Shown in pieces: positions 33,325 to 42,065 of a stretch of 64,000 nucleotides of DNA. The notes below the pieces were generated by a model. That model made no database searches. It was given only the letters and a program-made list of their open reading frames with translations, and had not been told where the DNA came from. The stretch comes from a virus. The first letter of the stretch is position 1. Each line of letters opens with the position of its first letter. The DNA lies in IMG/VR virus record IMGVR_UViG_3300046524_000141, positions 1-64,000 of that record. One strand, written 5' to 3'. A program made the translations under genes and the position numbers.

Positions 33325-33803
33325 TGGGGTTCCTGTTGTTTGGCTAGGGCGGCGAGCGCATGCCGAGCCCGATTCTTCGCCCACGGCTCGAACTCGGTCG
33401 GGTCGTCCCATGCGACGGTGTCTGCGTTGGCGATGTTCTTCAACTCCTGCCGCAGCATTTCGAGCTGGGCTTTCAATCCATCGATTGACTCAAGGATTGG
33501 CTCGGCCCCGCCAGACTCATCGGGATCGATACCAAGCGCTTCGTCTATCAGACCGAGTGCCGAGCATGCCTCCAAGAACATGCGGTTCGTGCTCGCACGC
33601 TCCTTATCTAACTCGGCGATGCGGGCGCTCGCTGCTTCGAGGGCGTCGGCGCGCACGTAGGCGATGTCCGTTCCGTGGATGTTGTCGGCGCGCCACGTCA
33701 CCTCTTGCAATGCACTGAAGTCGACTTCACCCGGGTCGAAGTCGTCGCCGATCTGGAGATAGATGCGATCGGGCGCGTTGATCACTTTCATGTCGTCGGT
33801 CAT
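33321..33803 (-). CDS. Coiled-coil accessory protein, Ea22-like
   Basis: 160 residues. DDMKVINAPDRIYLQIGDDF and the VTWRADNIHGTDIAYVRAD segment are typical of an Ea22-like family; a coiled-coil follows (about 65-135). Non-essential early gene in relatives. ATGA overlaps at both ends. Confidence 0.6.
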   Translation of the reverse strand: MTDDMKVINAPDRIYLQIGDDFDPGEVDFSALQEVTWRADNIHGTDIAYVRADALEAASARIAELDKERASTNRMFLEACSALGLIDEALGIDPDESGGAEPILESIDGLKAQLEMLRQELKNIANADTVAWDDPTEFEPWAKNRARHALAALAKQQEPQ

Positions 33804-34066
33804 TTGGTATCTCCTTCCAAAAGAGCGCGGATAGCCTTGGCAGCATCGGCGCGAGCCTTCGCGTAGCCGCGGTCAAAGTCAGTCGTTACCGGGTATTGAG
33901 AGTGGATTACGGCGGTTATTCCGGCCTCACTGAGCGCAGCGCGGCGGGATGCCTGGTCGACGTGCAAAACGATCTCAACGCTTAGGTGATCGCCCCACAT
34001 CGTTCCTTCGGGCAATAGCGAGCATGCGCGCTCAAACTCTTCGGGCGTGAATCTGAGGTCAGGCAT
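33800..34066 (-). CDS. Early protein, unknown
   Basis: 88 residues from ATG 34066, six bases after an excellent GGAGGTGAT site that is itself within the upstream gene's last codons. RFTPEEFERACSLLPEGTMW and DFDRGYAKARADAAKAIRAL. Function unknown. Confidence 0.55.
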   Translation of the reverse strand: MPDLRFTPEEFERACSLLPEGTMWGDHLSVEIVLHVDQASRRAALSEAGITAVIHSQYPVTTDFDRGYAKARADAAKAIRALLEGDTK

Positions 34067-35255
34067 GATCACCTCCGCTTGCTGGTTGCGCGGCGGTCAG
34101 GAGGGAAAGTGCTTCATCAACCTTCATGGGCACTTGCAACGCCGGGTCACACTTGATGGTGGGCATCGCGATATATCCGAGTTCGATGCCATTACGGAGA
34201 AAGACGCGCACATGCTCAAGCGTTTCACGTGCGACCGTCAGTGCCCGCTCCGTCTGTGCTGCTCTAGCCCGTTCCGGAACAGTGTGGTCGCAGCCTTCGA
34301 CACCTTTGCAGATTGGACACGGCAGATACGGTGACGTCTGTGCTGGCTGCGTCGCCGTGGCTTGCGCCTCGACCAGATTGGATAGTTGCTTGGTCGCGGC
34401 AATCGCTTGAACCACTGACACGGCTGCATCCTGAAGCGTGGCTTGCGGGGACGCGGCGCGAACTTGGCCCTTCCCCTGGCAAATCTCGCAAGTTACAGAC
34501 CAGTCAAAGGGCCACTTCCCCCGGTAATAACCAAGACCGCAACATTGCGTGCATTTCGTTTTCGCCGCCCGCTCATCGTCCAGCACCACGGCAGAGGGTG
34601 CGGCGACCGGGTGATAGCGCGGGCTCGCGAGCATCTTGCCAAGCCACGCCTGAACCGATTCCTCGCGGATCACTTCGTTTTCGCAGTTGTCGATCAGATA
34701 GCACGCGAAGTACTGCGCACCGTCCGATAGCGTCTGTGACACGGGCTGGGATGGTTGCGGGGCGGCGTATCCGAGCAACGCGTCTTGCATTGCCAGTCCG
34801 AACTGCGTGAACTCATACACGCTGCCACGCGTCTTTCGGATCAGGCCCGTGTCCGCGAGCGATTCCATACGGTCTTTCGGAATGTCGTAGCCTTCGCCAT
34901 CCTCCAGGAGCGAGTACAGGCGCTGGAAGTCGGCCGTGTGCTGCTCCGTGACGAACGGCGGGATCACCGGCTCCCCCGATTTCGCTGGCGCGGCGGGGTG
35001 AAGATAGACGGGGATGGTGAACGTGCCCTGCGGTTTGATACGCGATCCGCCCCATTGCTTCGGATCGGTCGACAGGTGCGCGACCGGCTCCTGTTGCGCG
35101 GCAGGTTTGCTTGCAGATAGCAGGGCGCGGGCGAACTCTCTGTAACGGGAAGGTCCGAAGTTGAAACGATCAGCGCCAAAATATTGTGGCACCAGTGCAT
35201 CTATCTGTTCGTCTGTCATCATCGCTCCGTCGACCTTGTTAGTGGGGGCGGTCAT
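34059..35255 (-). CDS. Long mosaic early protein with zinc-ribbon
   Basis: 398 residues from ATG 35255. DEQIDALVPQYFGADRFNFG then a proline-rich linker, a wHTH-like piece (YDIPKDRMESLADTGLIRKT), and a DnaJ-type zinc element (CTQCCGLGY...CEICQGKG), then helices and another CPICKG. It is an Ead/Ea22-like patchwork. The cysteines may bind zinc; role unknown. Confidence 0.55.
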   Translation of the reverse strand: MTAPTNKVDGAMMTDEQIDALVPQYFGADRFNFGPSRYREFARALLSASKPAAQQEPVAHLSTDPKQWGGSRIKPQGTFTIPVYLHPAAPAKSGEPVIPPFVTEQHTADFQRLYSLLEDGEGYDIPKDRMESLADTGLIRKTRGSVYEFTQFGLAMQDALLGYAAPQPSQPVSQTLSDGAQYFACYLIDNCENEVIREESVQAWLGKMLASPRYHPVAAPSAVVLDDERAAKTKCTQCCGLGYYRGKWPFDWSVTCEICQGKGQVRAASPQATLQDAAVSVVQAIAATKQLSNLVEAQATATQPAQTSPYLPCPICKGVEGCDHTVPERARAAQTERALTVARETLEHVRVFLRNGIELGYIAMPTIKCDPALQVPMKVDEALSLLTAAQPASGGDHA

Positions 35256-35263
35256 GGGTAGCC

Positions 35264-35449
35264 TCAGAATGGGTTGAAGTGGACGGCTGCCGCGAAGATC
35301 GCGAGTGAGCAAAGCTGCGCCGGAAGCATCCACCAGCGTCGTCCCTCAGGGAACATGCGCACGATTGCGCGCAATCCGACGAGTTCGAACACGATGTAGA
35401 TGGAAAGCAGCAACCCCAGAAACCAGCCAATAGGTATCAGTGCATTCAT
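35264..35449 (-). CDS. Small membrane protein
   Basis: 61 residues from ATG 35449 (a GTG at 35473 would add eight). Two membrane helices: PIGWFLGLLLSIYIVFELVG and WWMLPAQLCSLAIFAAAVHF. No strong ribosome site. Unknown function. Confidence 0.5.
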   Translation of the reverse strand: MNALIPIGWFLGLLLSIYIVFELVGLRAIVRMFPEGRRWWMLPAQLCSLAIFAAAVHFNPF

Positions 35450-35473
35450 GTCAATATCGAAAAAGAGCCGCAC

Positions 35474-35625
35474 ATACTGGCCGGCTTAATCACACGCAAC
35501 TTTCGAAGGGCGCCTGGAATGTGCGCCTTCAAGAGTGTTGCTCTGGGGGCGCACCACTACGCCGCTTGTGCGGGAGATTCGCGCCCGTAGGCTTCATCCT
35601 GCTGCGGCGAGTGGTGCGTGGTCGG
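35474..35625. other. Short noncoding gap downstream of ssb
   Basis: It holds an inverted repeat GAAGGGCGC...GCGCCTTC (about 35505-35529, one bulge) that could end the ssb transcript or protect its 3' end. No convincing ORF. Confidence 0.4.
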
Positions 35626-36060
35626 TCAGAACGGCACGTCATCCGCCATGTCTTCGAATCCGCCGCCAGCGGGAGCCGGGGCCGGCGCCGGGCGTTGCTG
35701 CTGACGAGGTGCGGGTGTCGGTGCGGGCGCGGGCTTCTTCTCGCCACCGCCAGCCAGGTCAATCGCTGTGATACGCGCGGCCAGCTTCACGCCCTCGGTG
35801 CCGTCCGCCTTCTTGAACGTCTCGATGTGCGCGTCTTCGCATGTGACGGCGACCAGCGTTCCTTTGGTCAAGTACGGAGCGAGCGCTTCCGCCCGCTTAC
35901 CCCACAATGCCGCATCGACCCAGGTTGTCGGCTTCTTGCCATCCGCATCCTTGCGCCCGTAGCTGAAGGCCAGCGAGACGCTTGCGACGGCATCGCCGCC
36001 AGTCGTATTGCGCACTTCCACATCACGGCCAACTCGGGCCAGTCCGAAAATTTGAATCAT
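35626..36060 (-). CDS. ssb: Single-stranded DNA-binding protein
   Basis: 144 residues. OB-fold stretch (IQIFGLARVGRDVEVRNTTG, VASVSLAFSYGRKDADGKKP, TTWVDAALWGKRAEAL), then a Pro/Ala/Gln linker and the acidic tip DMADDVPF that binds partner proteins. It covers ssDNA in replication and Erf/exonuclease recombination. It follows the exonuclease gene. Confidence 0.9.
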   Translation of the reverse strand: MIQIFGLARVGRDVEVRNTTGGDAVASVSLAFSYGRKDADGKKPTTWVDAALWGKRAEALAPYLTKGTLVAVTCEDAHIETFKKADGTEGVKLAARITAIDLAGGGEKKPAPAPTPAPRQQQRPAPAPAPAGGGFEDMADDVPF

Positions 36061-36083
36061 GATTCGCTCTTGTGTAAGGTGAA

Positions 36084-36731
36084 TTAGGCGGCCATCGCCG
36101 CGATTTGCTTGTGGGTGGCGTCGACTTCAAAGAGAAACTGGCGAAGCTCGGCCTCGTACTCTTTGATCAGCGCTTCGTCGCGCTCCCAGCGGAACACGAA
36201 CAACTGAAGCTTTTCCGGCATTTCGGGATCGAAACTGACGAAGTCGACGAACTCGGCGCCAGTCACAAGCATGTTGTGCAGAACCTGCTTAACGTAGGTC
36301 GGGGGAACGCGCTGTTCGGTCAGGTACTTGAAATGCGTCTTCGTCTTGGGGCACTTCGCTTCCCAGATGCCAAACTTACCGGCGTCTTCGAGAAAGCCGT
36401 CGACGGAGCAGCCGGCCATCATGTCTTCGCGATAGACGAACGGGCTTTCCTGAACCGTGATGCCCGTTGTGATCTCGTACCGCATGCGGGCGAATGGTTC
36501 GCGCTCCTGGCCGCGCTCCGTATCTGCGGTAGAGAATTCATCGCCGCACGGTTTGCACAGAAGGCGCTCAAGCGCGAGTTGGACGCGGTAGTCGGCTCGC
36601 GTAGCGGCCTCGCCGGATTTGACCTTAGCAGTCACGCAGTCAGCCTTTGAGCCGGTCGCACGGCCACTTCGATCCGCCATCCATTCCGGTGTATTTTGTG
36701 GGTGCTCTGACGTTGCGAAGATACGCTTCAT
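36084..36731 (-). CDS. YqaJ-type viral exonuclease
   Basis: 215 residues. RSGRATGSKAD at the N-terminus, ERGQEREPFAR, then CSVDGFL (Asp111) and GIWEAKCPK (Glu124, Lys126): the PD-(D/E)xK core of lambda Exo-like nucleases. It should resect dsDNA ends for the Erf annealase encoded next to it. It overlaps the erf-like gene by four bases. Confidence 0.85.
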   Translation of the reverse strand: MKRIFATSEHPQNTPEWMADRSGRATGSKADCVTAKVKSGEAATRADYRVQLALERLLCKPCGDEFSTADTERGQEREPFARMRYEITTGITVQESPFVYREDMMAGCSVDGFLEDAGKFGIWEAKCPKTKTHFKYLTEQRVPPTYVKQVLHNMLVTGAEFVDFVSFDPEMPEKLQLFVFRWERDEALIKEYEAELRQFLFEVDATHKQIAAMAA

Positions 36732-37522
36732 TGCGCGCTCCTTTCGAGTTCAGTTTTCTTCTTGTCGGCCATCGTCTTGAACTGATTCCAGCTTTTGACG
36801 TCACCGACGGTTTCAAACGCGGAACCTGCCAACGCCCGGACCTTGCGAACATCGTCGACGGTCTCGGCCGCCAGCAACTGGCTTTCCCATTTCATCCAGA
36901 GTTCGTCGGTGTTGACCTTGGTGAACGAAGCATTACCGTCCGTGTCGTCGTTCTGCTCCGAAAGTCCGGTGATCGCCTTCAGCGTGTAGCGCTCGAGATA
37001 CGTCTTCGTGCTGGCGCGCGCCTGAATGGCGTTCTTTGCCCCGCCAGCATCGGGCGGCCCGCCCATCGAAACACTTTCCTCGTGACCGTTGACGTGGCGC
37101 AGATAGCATGTCACCTGCATCCAGTCCTTCTCGTCCATCGTCAGCTTCCACGACGACGAAAGACCATGCTTCGAGAGCGCTGGCGTCACCGCGTTTACCA
37201 CGTCATGCAACTCGGCGTAGCTCTTGTTCTTCAGCGGACCATCCGTTACCTTGCGGCCCCTGATGATCGTCACGGCCTCAGCCTTGAACGCAGAGAACGC
37301 CGCATCGAATGCTCGCTTCGCCTCCTTCGCCTCCCATCGCTCCTGGAGCGCCATTAATTTTTCGAGTCGGTCTAGGTCGGCGCCACTCTCAACAGCGATA
37401 CGCAACAGATCGGCAGGGGTGGCGCTGACAACTGCGCGTTGCTGCTGCACGGCGGGCGGCTTTGCTATGGCGGCCGGCGCTACGTCAATATCAGTAATGT
37501 CGGCCATGGTTGCGATTGTCAT
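36728..37522 (-). CDS. erf: Erf-family ssDNA annealing protein
   Basis: 264 residues. EKLMALQERWEAKEAKRAFD, then YAELHDVVNAVTPALSKHGL, WMQVTCYLRHVNGHEE, and NAIQARASTKTYLERYTLKA are the typical Erf sequence. It anneals complementary single strands after exonuclease resection. Together with exonuclease and SSB it forms a full recombination module. A C-terminal helical part follows. Confidence 0.88.
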   Translation of the reverse strand: MTIATMADITDIDVAPAAIAKPPAVQQQRAVVSATPADLLRIAVESGADLDRLEKLMALQERWEAKEAKRAFDAAFSAFKAEAVTIIRGRKVTDGPLKNKSYAELHDVVNAVTPALSKHGLSSSWKLTMDEKDWMQVTCYLRHVNGHEESVSMGGPPDAGGAKNAIQARASTKTYLERYTLKAITGLSEQNDDTDGNASFTKVNTDELWMKWESQLLAAETVDDVRKVRALAGSAFETVGDVKSWNQFKTMADKKKTELERSAQ

Positions 37523-38823
37523 GCGGCTTTCTCCAAGTGATTTGCGGCGACGTTCTCGGCAGCCAATTGCTCATCGGCTGCGGTGTAGTCGAATTTCTTC
37601 ATCCAGCCCATAACGTCGCCAACGGTGACGTCGTAGTGAGCGGCCAGGGTCTTCACAATCTCGACGTCGCCCGGCCCGTTCTTCTCGAACTGAACACGCT
37701 CCCGGCGCAGACGTTCAGCCTCGGCGGCTTGACGCCGTTCCTCCTGGCGTCGCGCTTCGGCCGCCAATTTGCGCAACGCATCGATGGCCGCGTTCTCTTC
37801 CAGCGCTTCGGCGTGGTCAGATTCGAACTTTGCTGCGGCTGCGGCTGCTTCCTCGCGTTCTCGCTGTTCGCGAGCCAGCTTCTCGGTTGCCTCACGCAAC
37901 TCGCGCTGCTTTGCGGCCATCTCGTCTTGCTGTCGCTTGAACTCTGCACGCTCAGCGGCCTTGCGTGCCTCATGCTCGGCTTGCTGCTGGCGCATTGCTG
38001 CGGCGGCCCTTTCCTGCGCCTCCTGCCGCGCCGCTTCTTCTGCCTTGCGAATGGCGCTCAGGCGGCCTTCTTCGGCAATGCGAGCCTCGCGGTCTGCCTT
38101 CTCTTGTGCTGCCCGTGCTGCAGCGGCTTGACGTTCCTGCTCGGCCAGCTCGGCACGCTGACGCTCAAGCGCCTCACGATCCGCAGCCAGGCGCGCCTGC
38201 TCGGCTTCGTGTGCCCGCTGCGCCGAAAGCATTTCGCCCAGCTTTGCCAGCGCCGCGACCTTGGCGACTTCTGCCTCACCGCTGAATTCCATGTAGGCTT
38301 CCAGTGTGATCGAATCCGCCTCAAGTACTTCAATCGATGCCTTGATGGTTTCCGAGTCCGCACCGACCAAAACAACCAGAACGGCTTGAAAATCAGCGAT
38401 GCGTTTCCGGATTGCCGTGATGCGCGCAGACTCAGCGACTGCCTTGGCAATCTTCTCAGCGTCCTTTCGATCCTCTTCGGCCTTGATTTCCTCATCGAAC
38501 ATCGTTTCCAGCGGCAGAAGGTTCGATTCGATCTCGCCCTGGCGGCTATCAAGAAGCTTTCCGATTTCGAGAATCGGCGCCTTGCGGAGTTTCCGCGCTT
38601 TCTCGCTCGCTACCCGGATATCCCGAAACACGGCTCGATGCTTGATTGCCGTAGCCATGCCCGCCGTGGTTTTGATGTCGTATGCAACTTCGCGGACAGC
38701 GTCGACCGCATCCGCGTACTGCTTGGCGAACGGCTCAAACACGACCTCGACGTACTTCGCCGGCTCGATGGTGATCAGTTGTTGAGGCTGCTCGGCAACC
38801 GTCAGTTCTTTGGACGCAGTCAC
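37519..38823 (-). CDS. Large coiled-coil protein in recombination operon
   Basis: 434 residues. The N-terminal 160 are helical (VEVVFEPFAKQYADAVDAVR, AIKHRAVFRDIRVASEKARK); residues of about 215-370 are a long Glu/Arg/Ala/Gln coiled coil; the last 55 are a small domain (GPGDVEIVKTLAAHYDVTVG). It lies upstream of erf with a four-base overlap. Similar proteins occur in this place in other Burkholderia phages. It may be a nuclease inhibitor or scaffold; unproven. The long antisense frame over it is an artefact of its composition. Confidence 0.6.
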   Translation of the reverse strand: MTASKELTVAEQPQQLITIEPAKYVEVVFEPFAKQYADAVDAVREVAYDIKTTAGMATAIKHRAVFRDIRVASEKARKLRKAPILEIGKLLDSRQGEIESNLLPLETMFDEEIKAEEDRKDAEKIAKAVAESARITAIRKRIADFQAVLVVLVGADSETIKASIEVLEADSITLEAYMEFSGEAEVAKVAALAKLGEMLSAQRAHEAEQARLAADREALERQRAELAEQERQAAAARAAQEKADREARIAEEGRLSAIRKAEEAARQEAQERAAAAMRQQQAEHEARKAAERAEFKRQQDEMAAKQRELREATEKLAREQREREEAAAAAAKFESDHAEALEENAAIDALRKLAAEARRQEERRQAAEAERLRRERVQFEKNGPGDVEIVKTLAAHYDVTVGDVMGWMKKFDYTAADEQLAAENVAANHLEKAA

Positions 38824-39185
38824 GCGGCCTCCTTTTGTCTTGGTGCGCCCCTGTACTGAGGCTGGGTTAGATGCGACGGCGGCTCGATCACGTTGGCGAT
38901 CAGGACTTTCCAGTGTTCCGCGGTGTTCCGCACCACTGGTCCGGCGTCGTTATCGATCTGGCCGCGCTCCGGGGCTTCGCCAAGTGGATCAACGACCGAG
39001 CACGGCACTGCAATCGTGCTGTGCCCATTGTTGTAATAACCCTGGTCAGCCATAACGCAGTCCTCGGAGTACTTACCCGACCATGAAAGCGGGTATGCAT
39101 ATCCGGCGTCGTCTGGCCGCCAGAACGTGATGTACTTGTCGCCGCGCTTGGTCCACTTCAGGCTGACGATGTAGAACTCTTTCAT
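38820..39185 (-). CDS. Early phage protein, unknown
   Basis: 121 residues from ATG 39185. KEFYIVSLKWTKRGDKYITF and PLSWSGKYSEDCVMADQGYY, then YNNGHSTIAVPCSVVDPL, are like a conserved family in phage recombination operons. Mostly beta. No enzymatic motif. Confidence 0.6.
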   Translation of the reverse strand: MKEFYIVSLKWTKRGDKYITFWRPDDAGYAYPLSWSGKYSEDCVMADQGYYNNGHSTIAVPCSVVDPLGEAPERGQIDNDAGPVVRNTAEHWKVLIANVIEPPSHLTQPQYRGAPRQKEAA

Positions 39186-39364
39186 AGCTCGTCTCCGCAT
39201 TCGCTGCAGCAATCCCGCATCTCGCGGTGAATTCCCTTGCTCCCTTGGAACTCGTATCGTCCGATGCCGAAGTCGCGCTGAATCACGACAGCATCGGCAC
39301 CGCAGTGATGGCAGACGATTTGAATGCGGTCGTCGTCCAGATCCATGTAGTCGGGCTCTCTCAT
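39182..39364 (-). CDS. Small zinc-binding protein
   Basis: 60 residues from ATG 39364. CHHCGADAV and CCSECGDEL are two CxxC knuckles, so a zinc ribbon is likely. It overlaps both neighbours. Function unknown. Confidence 0.55.
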   Translation of the reverse strand: MREPDYMDLDDDRIQIVCHHCGADAVVIQRDFGIGRYEFQGSKGIHREMRDCCSECGDEL

Positions 39365-39588
39365 CACGCCACCTTTGCTCTAACAAACGAGCGGGCCACG
39401 TTTGCGGGGATATGCGCCAACCCAATCGCCATCGGCCTCAGCCCCCGCCGCGCATTCCGCTCCTTCTTCTCCGCCAGTTGCGCGTCGTTCATCGCTGCCA
39501 AATGGCGCAGTTGCGCTTCCATCTTTTCAGCTTGGGTGAGGCGCGCGGTTGTGATGACCGTTCGAAGGTCGACTCCGATAAGGTTCAT
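39364..39588 (-). CDS. Small early protein
   Basis: 74 residues from ATG 39588 with GGAGGCTGAG upstream. ITTARLTQAEKMEAQLRHLA is helical, the C-terminus is basic. Function unknown. Confidence 0.5.
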   Translation of the reverse strand: MNLIGVDLRTVITTARLTQAEKMEAQLRHLAAMNDAQLAEKKERNARRGLRPMAIGLAHIPANVARSFVRAKVA

Positions 39589-39589
39589 C

Positions 39590-39778
39590 TCAGCCTCCCG
39601 TATGTGCTTTAACCAGCGCCCAGACAATGGCAACAACAACGCCGCCAAGGCCCGCGCCAGCAGTGATTTCGTAGATGTAGCTAGACGCCACGCGTTGGGC
39701 GTTCTCGGCGGCGAGGCGGCGTAAGGCTTCGTCGGAAAGCGTCACGACGGCGTCGTCGGTCCGGAAGTAGGTCAGCAT
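39590..39778 (-). CDS. Small membrane protein
   Basis: 62 residues from ATG 39778. Soluble N-terminal helix, then a C-terminal membrane segment (EITA-GAGLGGVVVAIVWALV region). It overlaps the previous gene's end. Unknown role. Confidence 0.5.
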   Translation of the reverse strand: MLTYFRTDDAVVTLSDEALRRLAAENAQRVASSYIYEITAGAGLGGVVVAIVWALVKAHTGG

Positions 39779-40086
39779 GGTTGGTTCCCGGTGGCTTTGG
39801 CCATAGCCGCTATGGCGCGATCCACAGCCTTCATTGCCGCATTTGTGTGCCAATGTGAGGGACCAGGAACCCGGCCGATCAAATCCCGCGGCGCTTCGAG
39901 TAGCGTCGGCGCGGCGGCGATCAGGCGGGCGTTCGCCTCACTAAGGCAGTGAATCTGCCCGGTCAGAATTCTTTCTCCTGATGGGCCTACGAGCCAAGGT
40001 GCGTGCTGCTCCGTGTCGTAGCCTTCTTGCCAAACCTCATCGTCATCCCACTGCCACGGTCCGCTTGTGTGCTTGATCTCGCTCAT
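39772..40086 (-). CDS. Conserved early protein (TSGPWQW family)
   Basis: 104 residues from ATG 40086. HTSGPWQWDDDEVW at the start and EANARLIAAAPTLLEAPRDL, then DRAIAAMAKATG, match a very common small phage family of unknown function in proteobacterial phages. Confidence 0.65.
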   Translation of the reverse strand: MSEIKHTSGPWQWDDDEVWQEGYDTEQHAPWLVGPSGERILTGQIHCLSEANARLIAAAPTLLEAPRDLIGRVPGPSHWHTNAAMKAVDRAIAAMAKATGNQPC

Positions 40087-40304
40087 GCTTCCCTCGCTTT
40101 GAGCATTGCGTCGGCCATGCGATAGCAATGGTCCGCAAATCGGGCATATAGATCAGGATGGTCACAAACCACCAATCCATGATTCCAATCCGCCAGCATC
40201 TTCGCCGCAAAGTAGTCGCGTAGCGTCATGCCGAATTCGGGCGCGAACTGCCCCGGCTCGCCTGCAATCGGGAATGCGTTACCACCGTCTTTGATATCGC
40301 TCAT
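40083..40304 (-). CDS. Conserved early protein (DGGNAFP family)
   Basis: 73 residues from ATG 40304. DGGNAFPIAGEPG, then GMTLRDYFAAKMLADW and YRMADAMLKAREA are the marks of a widespread phage family of unknown function. ATGA overlaps on both sides. Confidence 0.65.
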   Translation of the reverse strand: MSDIKDGGNAFPIAGEPGQFAPEFGMTLRDYFAAKMLADWNHGLVVCDHPDLYARFADHCYRMADAMLKAREA

Positions 40305-40486
40305 CGCAACGCCTTGAAAACTTGATCGAACGTGGCATTGACTCCGCCGAAAAGTTCGGTGTCGCAGAATTCGGAGTACTCGCGCTCCCATTCTTCGTGC
40401 GTGAGCGGGGCGGGAGATCCTTCGAAACTTGCATCCAGGTCGCGGTTGCGGAAGTCGTCGCCAATGGTTTGGTCTACAGTAAGCAT
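40301..40486 (-). CDS. Small acidic early protein
   Basis: 61 residues, with AGGAG before the start. Strongly acidic (THEEWEREYSEFCDTELF). A leader of about 120 bases upstream contains a GTCGGG/CCCGAC hairpin. Could be a DNA mimic or host inhibitor; no evidence beyond charge. Confidence 0.5.
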   Translation of the reverse strand: MLTVDQTIGDDFRNRDLDASFEGSPAPLTHEEWEREYSEFCDTELFGGVNATFDQVFKALR

Positions 40487-40610
40487 GAAGTACTCCTATT
40501 TGTTATGTGGAGAACCCTGGCGGATTACAGCGTCTTAAACTGGAATTCGTCAGGGTGTCGGGCATCCCACCCGACTGGGCCTTGCTAGAGCCAGGCTGGC
40601 TTAGTGGGAA

Positions 40611-40832
40611 TCAGTCGGTCTTCCGCTCAAACCTGTCGCACGAGGCCATCTTCTGAACGGCAAACCCGCCGAGATCGCAACGGATGTTCTTTTCTTCTGT
40701 GATCACGTAATTGCCTGACGCCCATGCCGGACGGCGATCCTTAAATTCCGACGAAAAGTGCTTGCAGTGCTGGCAACTCATCGACTGCTTGCGGTAGCCC
40801 TGCGCATCCTTGTTTTCGCTCTGCTTGCTCAT
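40611..40832 (-). CDS. Small cysteine-containing protein
   Basis: 73 residues. CQHCKHFSSEF, IRCDLGGF and ASCDRFERK provide four cysteines, likely binding zinc or iron-sulphur. Related in pattern to the small Cys protein at 27207. Function unknown. Confidence 0.5.
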   Translation of the reverse strand: MSKQSENKDAQGYRKQSMSCQHCKHFSSEFKDRRPAWASGNYVITEEKNIRCDLGGFAVQKMASCDRFERKTD

Positions 40833-40990
40833 CGCTCAAAATCTCCTGTCCATTCATCAAGCGGCCCCAGCAACGTCTCGCGGAACCACAGCCATGCGGC
40901 CCCATCCTTCGCCGCCAACTCGGCCAACTGCTCGTCAATCGATGCGCGGGTCATTTCGACCCATTCGTCCAACGCTGTATTCGGTTTCAT
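40829..40990 (-). CDS. Small early protein
   Basis: 53 residues from ATG 40990. ALDEWVEMTRASIDEQLAEL, then AWLWFRETLLGPLDEW: helical, acidic, tryptophan-rich. Unknown. Confidence 0.5.
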   Translation of the reverse strand: MKPNTALDEWVEMTRASIDEQLAELAAKDGAAWLWFRETLLGPLDEWTGDFER

Positions 40991-40998
40991 GTGAACTC

Positions 40999-41193
40999 CT
41001 ATGTCCACCAGCCAAACCAAACCCCGATCCCGCGGAAAATTCCAACTGGGAACACGAACACGCCGACCAGCAGCAGCACGTAAAGCTGGTGGATGAGGCA
41101 GTCGACAATGTGTGTCAGCCAGCCGGCCAGAGAAATCAGGAACACGATCATGGCGACCATTCCGAACGATGCTTCACCTCGTTGCTTCTTCAT
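40999..41193 (-). CDS. Small membrane protein
   Basis: 64 residues from ATG 41193. Two membrane helices (FGMVAMIVFLISLAGWLTHI and LYVLLLVGVFVFPVGIFRGI). Overlaps the next upstream membrane ORF at ATGA; the two may work as a pair. Function unknown. Confidence 0.55.
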   Translation of the reverse strand: MKKQRGEASFGMVAMIVFLISLAGWLTHIVDCLIHQLYVLLLVGVFVFPVGIFRGIGVWFGWWT

Positions 41194-41330
41194 GCCCGCC
41201 TCCATTCCGTTTCCCACTTCCGCGAATCCTGGCGGCGCTCGTCGGCGCCGTGGATGAAGGCCACCGCCAGAAGGGATACAGCGGACCAGGCGATGATCCC
41301 GGCCCATACGTAGTGAATGTTGATGGTCAT
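41190..41330 (-). CDS. Small membrane protein
   Basis: 46 residues. One membrane helix (YVWAGIIAWSAVSLLAVAFI), then a charged tail with Arg and Trp. ATGA overlaps at both ends. The layout is like a minimal anchored regulator; no family seen. Confidence 0.55.
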   Translation of the reverse strand: MTINIHYVWAGIIAWSAVSLLAVAFIHGADERRQDSRKWETEWRRA

Positions 41331-41557
41331 TTCGGTTGCTCCGTGAGGCCGCGCCATTTATCCCTGCGTTCCATGCTTGCCGTGTCGCCGTCATCGCAAA
41401 TTCCAACCGGTTCGCAATACTGCCAACCGGTGCCGGTCCACTTAAGACGGTGATAAGGATCGATATCGTTATCGCCGATGAAACATGGTCGGTAGACTTC
41501 GTAGATTCCGGGGCGGGCTGGGCGGATGGCGGCCATGTACCATTCGGTCTTTTTCAT
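41327..41557 (-). CDS. Small early protein with WYMA and tryptophan motifs
   Basis: 76 residues from ATG 41557. RPGIYEVYRPCFIGD and LKWTGTGWQYCEPVG look like a small beta domain of the kind seen in phage proteins near DUF551. Function unknown. Confidence 0.5.
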   Translation of the reverse strand: MKKTEWYMAAIRPARPGIYEVYRPCFIGDNDIDPYHRLKWTGTGWQYCEPVGICDDGDTASMERRDKWRGLTEQPK

Positions 41558-41558
41558 A

Positions 41559-41711
41559 TCAGCACCATGTAATTGAATCAATCAGAACGAACTGCGAATC
41601 CAGCACCCTGCCCGTCCGCGTTACCCGGTCGATCCGGTAGACGAAGCCAAGGTGCTGTAACTTCTCTATTGCTACCGTCATGAGGCGGTGTACTGCGCGT
41701 TGGGCGGGCAT
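41559..41711 (-). CDS. Small basic early protein
   Basis: 50 residues; AAGGAG seven bases before ATG. AVHRLMTVAIEKLQHLGFVY then RIDRVTRTGRVLDS: helical start, basic. It could bind nucleic acid. No family recognised. Confidence 0.5.
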   Translation of the reverse strand: MPAQRAVHRLMTVAIEKLQHLGFVYRIDRVTRTGRVLDSQFVLIDSITWC

Positions 41712-41720
41712 GGTGGCTCC

Positions 41721-42011
41721 TTAGAACACGCTCTCGTATTCCTGCTCGCGCGCTTCGAGATACGCTTCGTGGGTTGCTTTGCTCATCTGGCCCATGATCG
41801 GCGCGCTACGCAGTGCTCCATCGTTACCGTGAGTCCAATCCATGTAGCAGCGCTTGGCCCGTTCCTGCTCTTTGGCGCCGATGTGCGGTGTGTACTTGCT
41901 GCGGTACTCGACCGGCTGGACTTGAATCCGCTTGAACTCGACGTTAAGCGCCAGATTCTTGCGACCGGCCAGGATCACGGCCCGCGTGCGTTGGTTGTGT
42001 TTCTTGCTCAC
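41721..42011 (-). CDS. Small basic early protein
   Basis: 96 residues, basic N-terminus (SKKHNQRTRAVILAGRKNLA). YRSKYTPHIGAKEQERAKRC then MSKATHEAYLEAREQE. No known domain; nucleic-acid binding is possible. Confidence 0.5.
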   Translation of the reverse strand: MSKKHNQRTRAVILAGRKNLALNVEFKRIQVQPVEYRSKYTPHIGAKEQERAKRCYMDWTHGNDGALRSAPIMGQMSKATHEAYLEAREQEYESVF

Positions 42012-42065
42012 TTGAATCTCCTGCTCGTCAAATCGAGTGGTGACGGGTTTATGTGCGATGGGGCG

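Noticed and set aside
37510-38859. Very long rightward ORF opposite the coiled-coil gene
   Set aside because: Its Leu/Cys/Phe-rich sequence is the antisense of the Glu/Arg/Ala/Gln repeats; such mirror frames are common opposite coiled coils.
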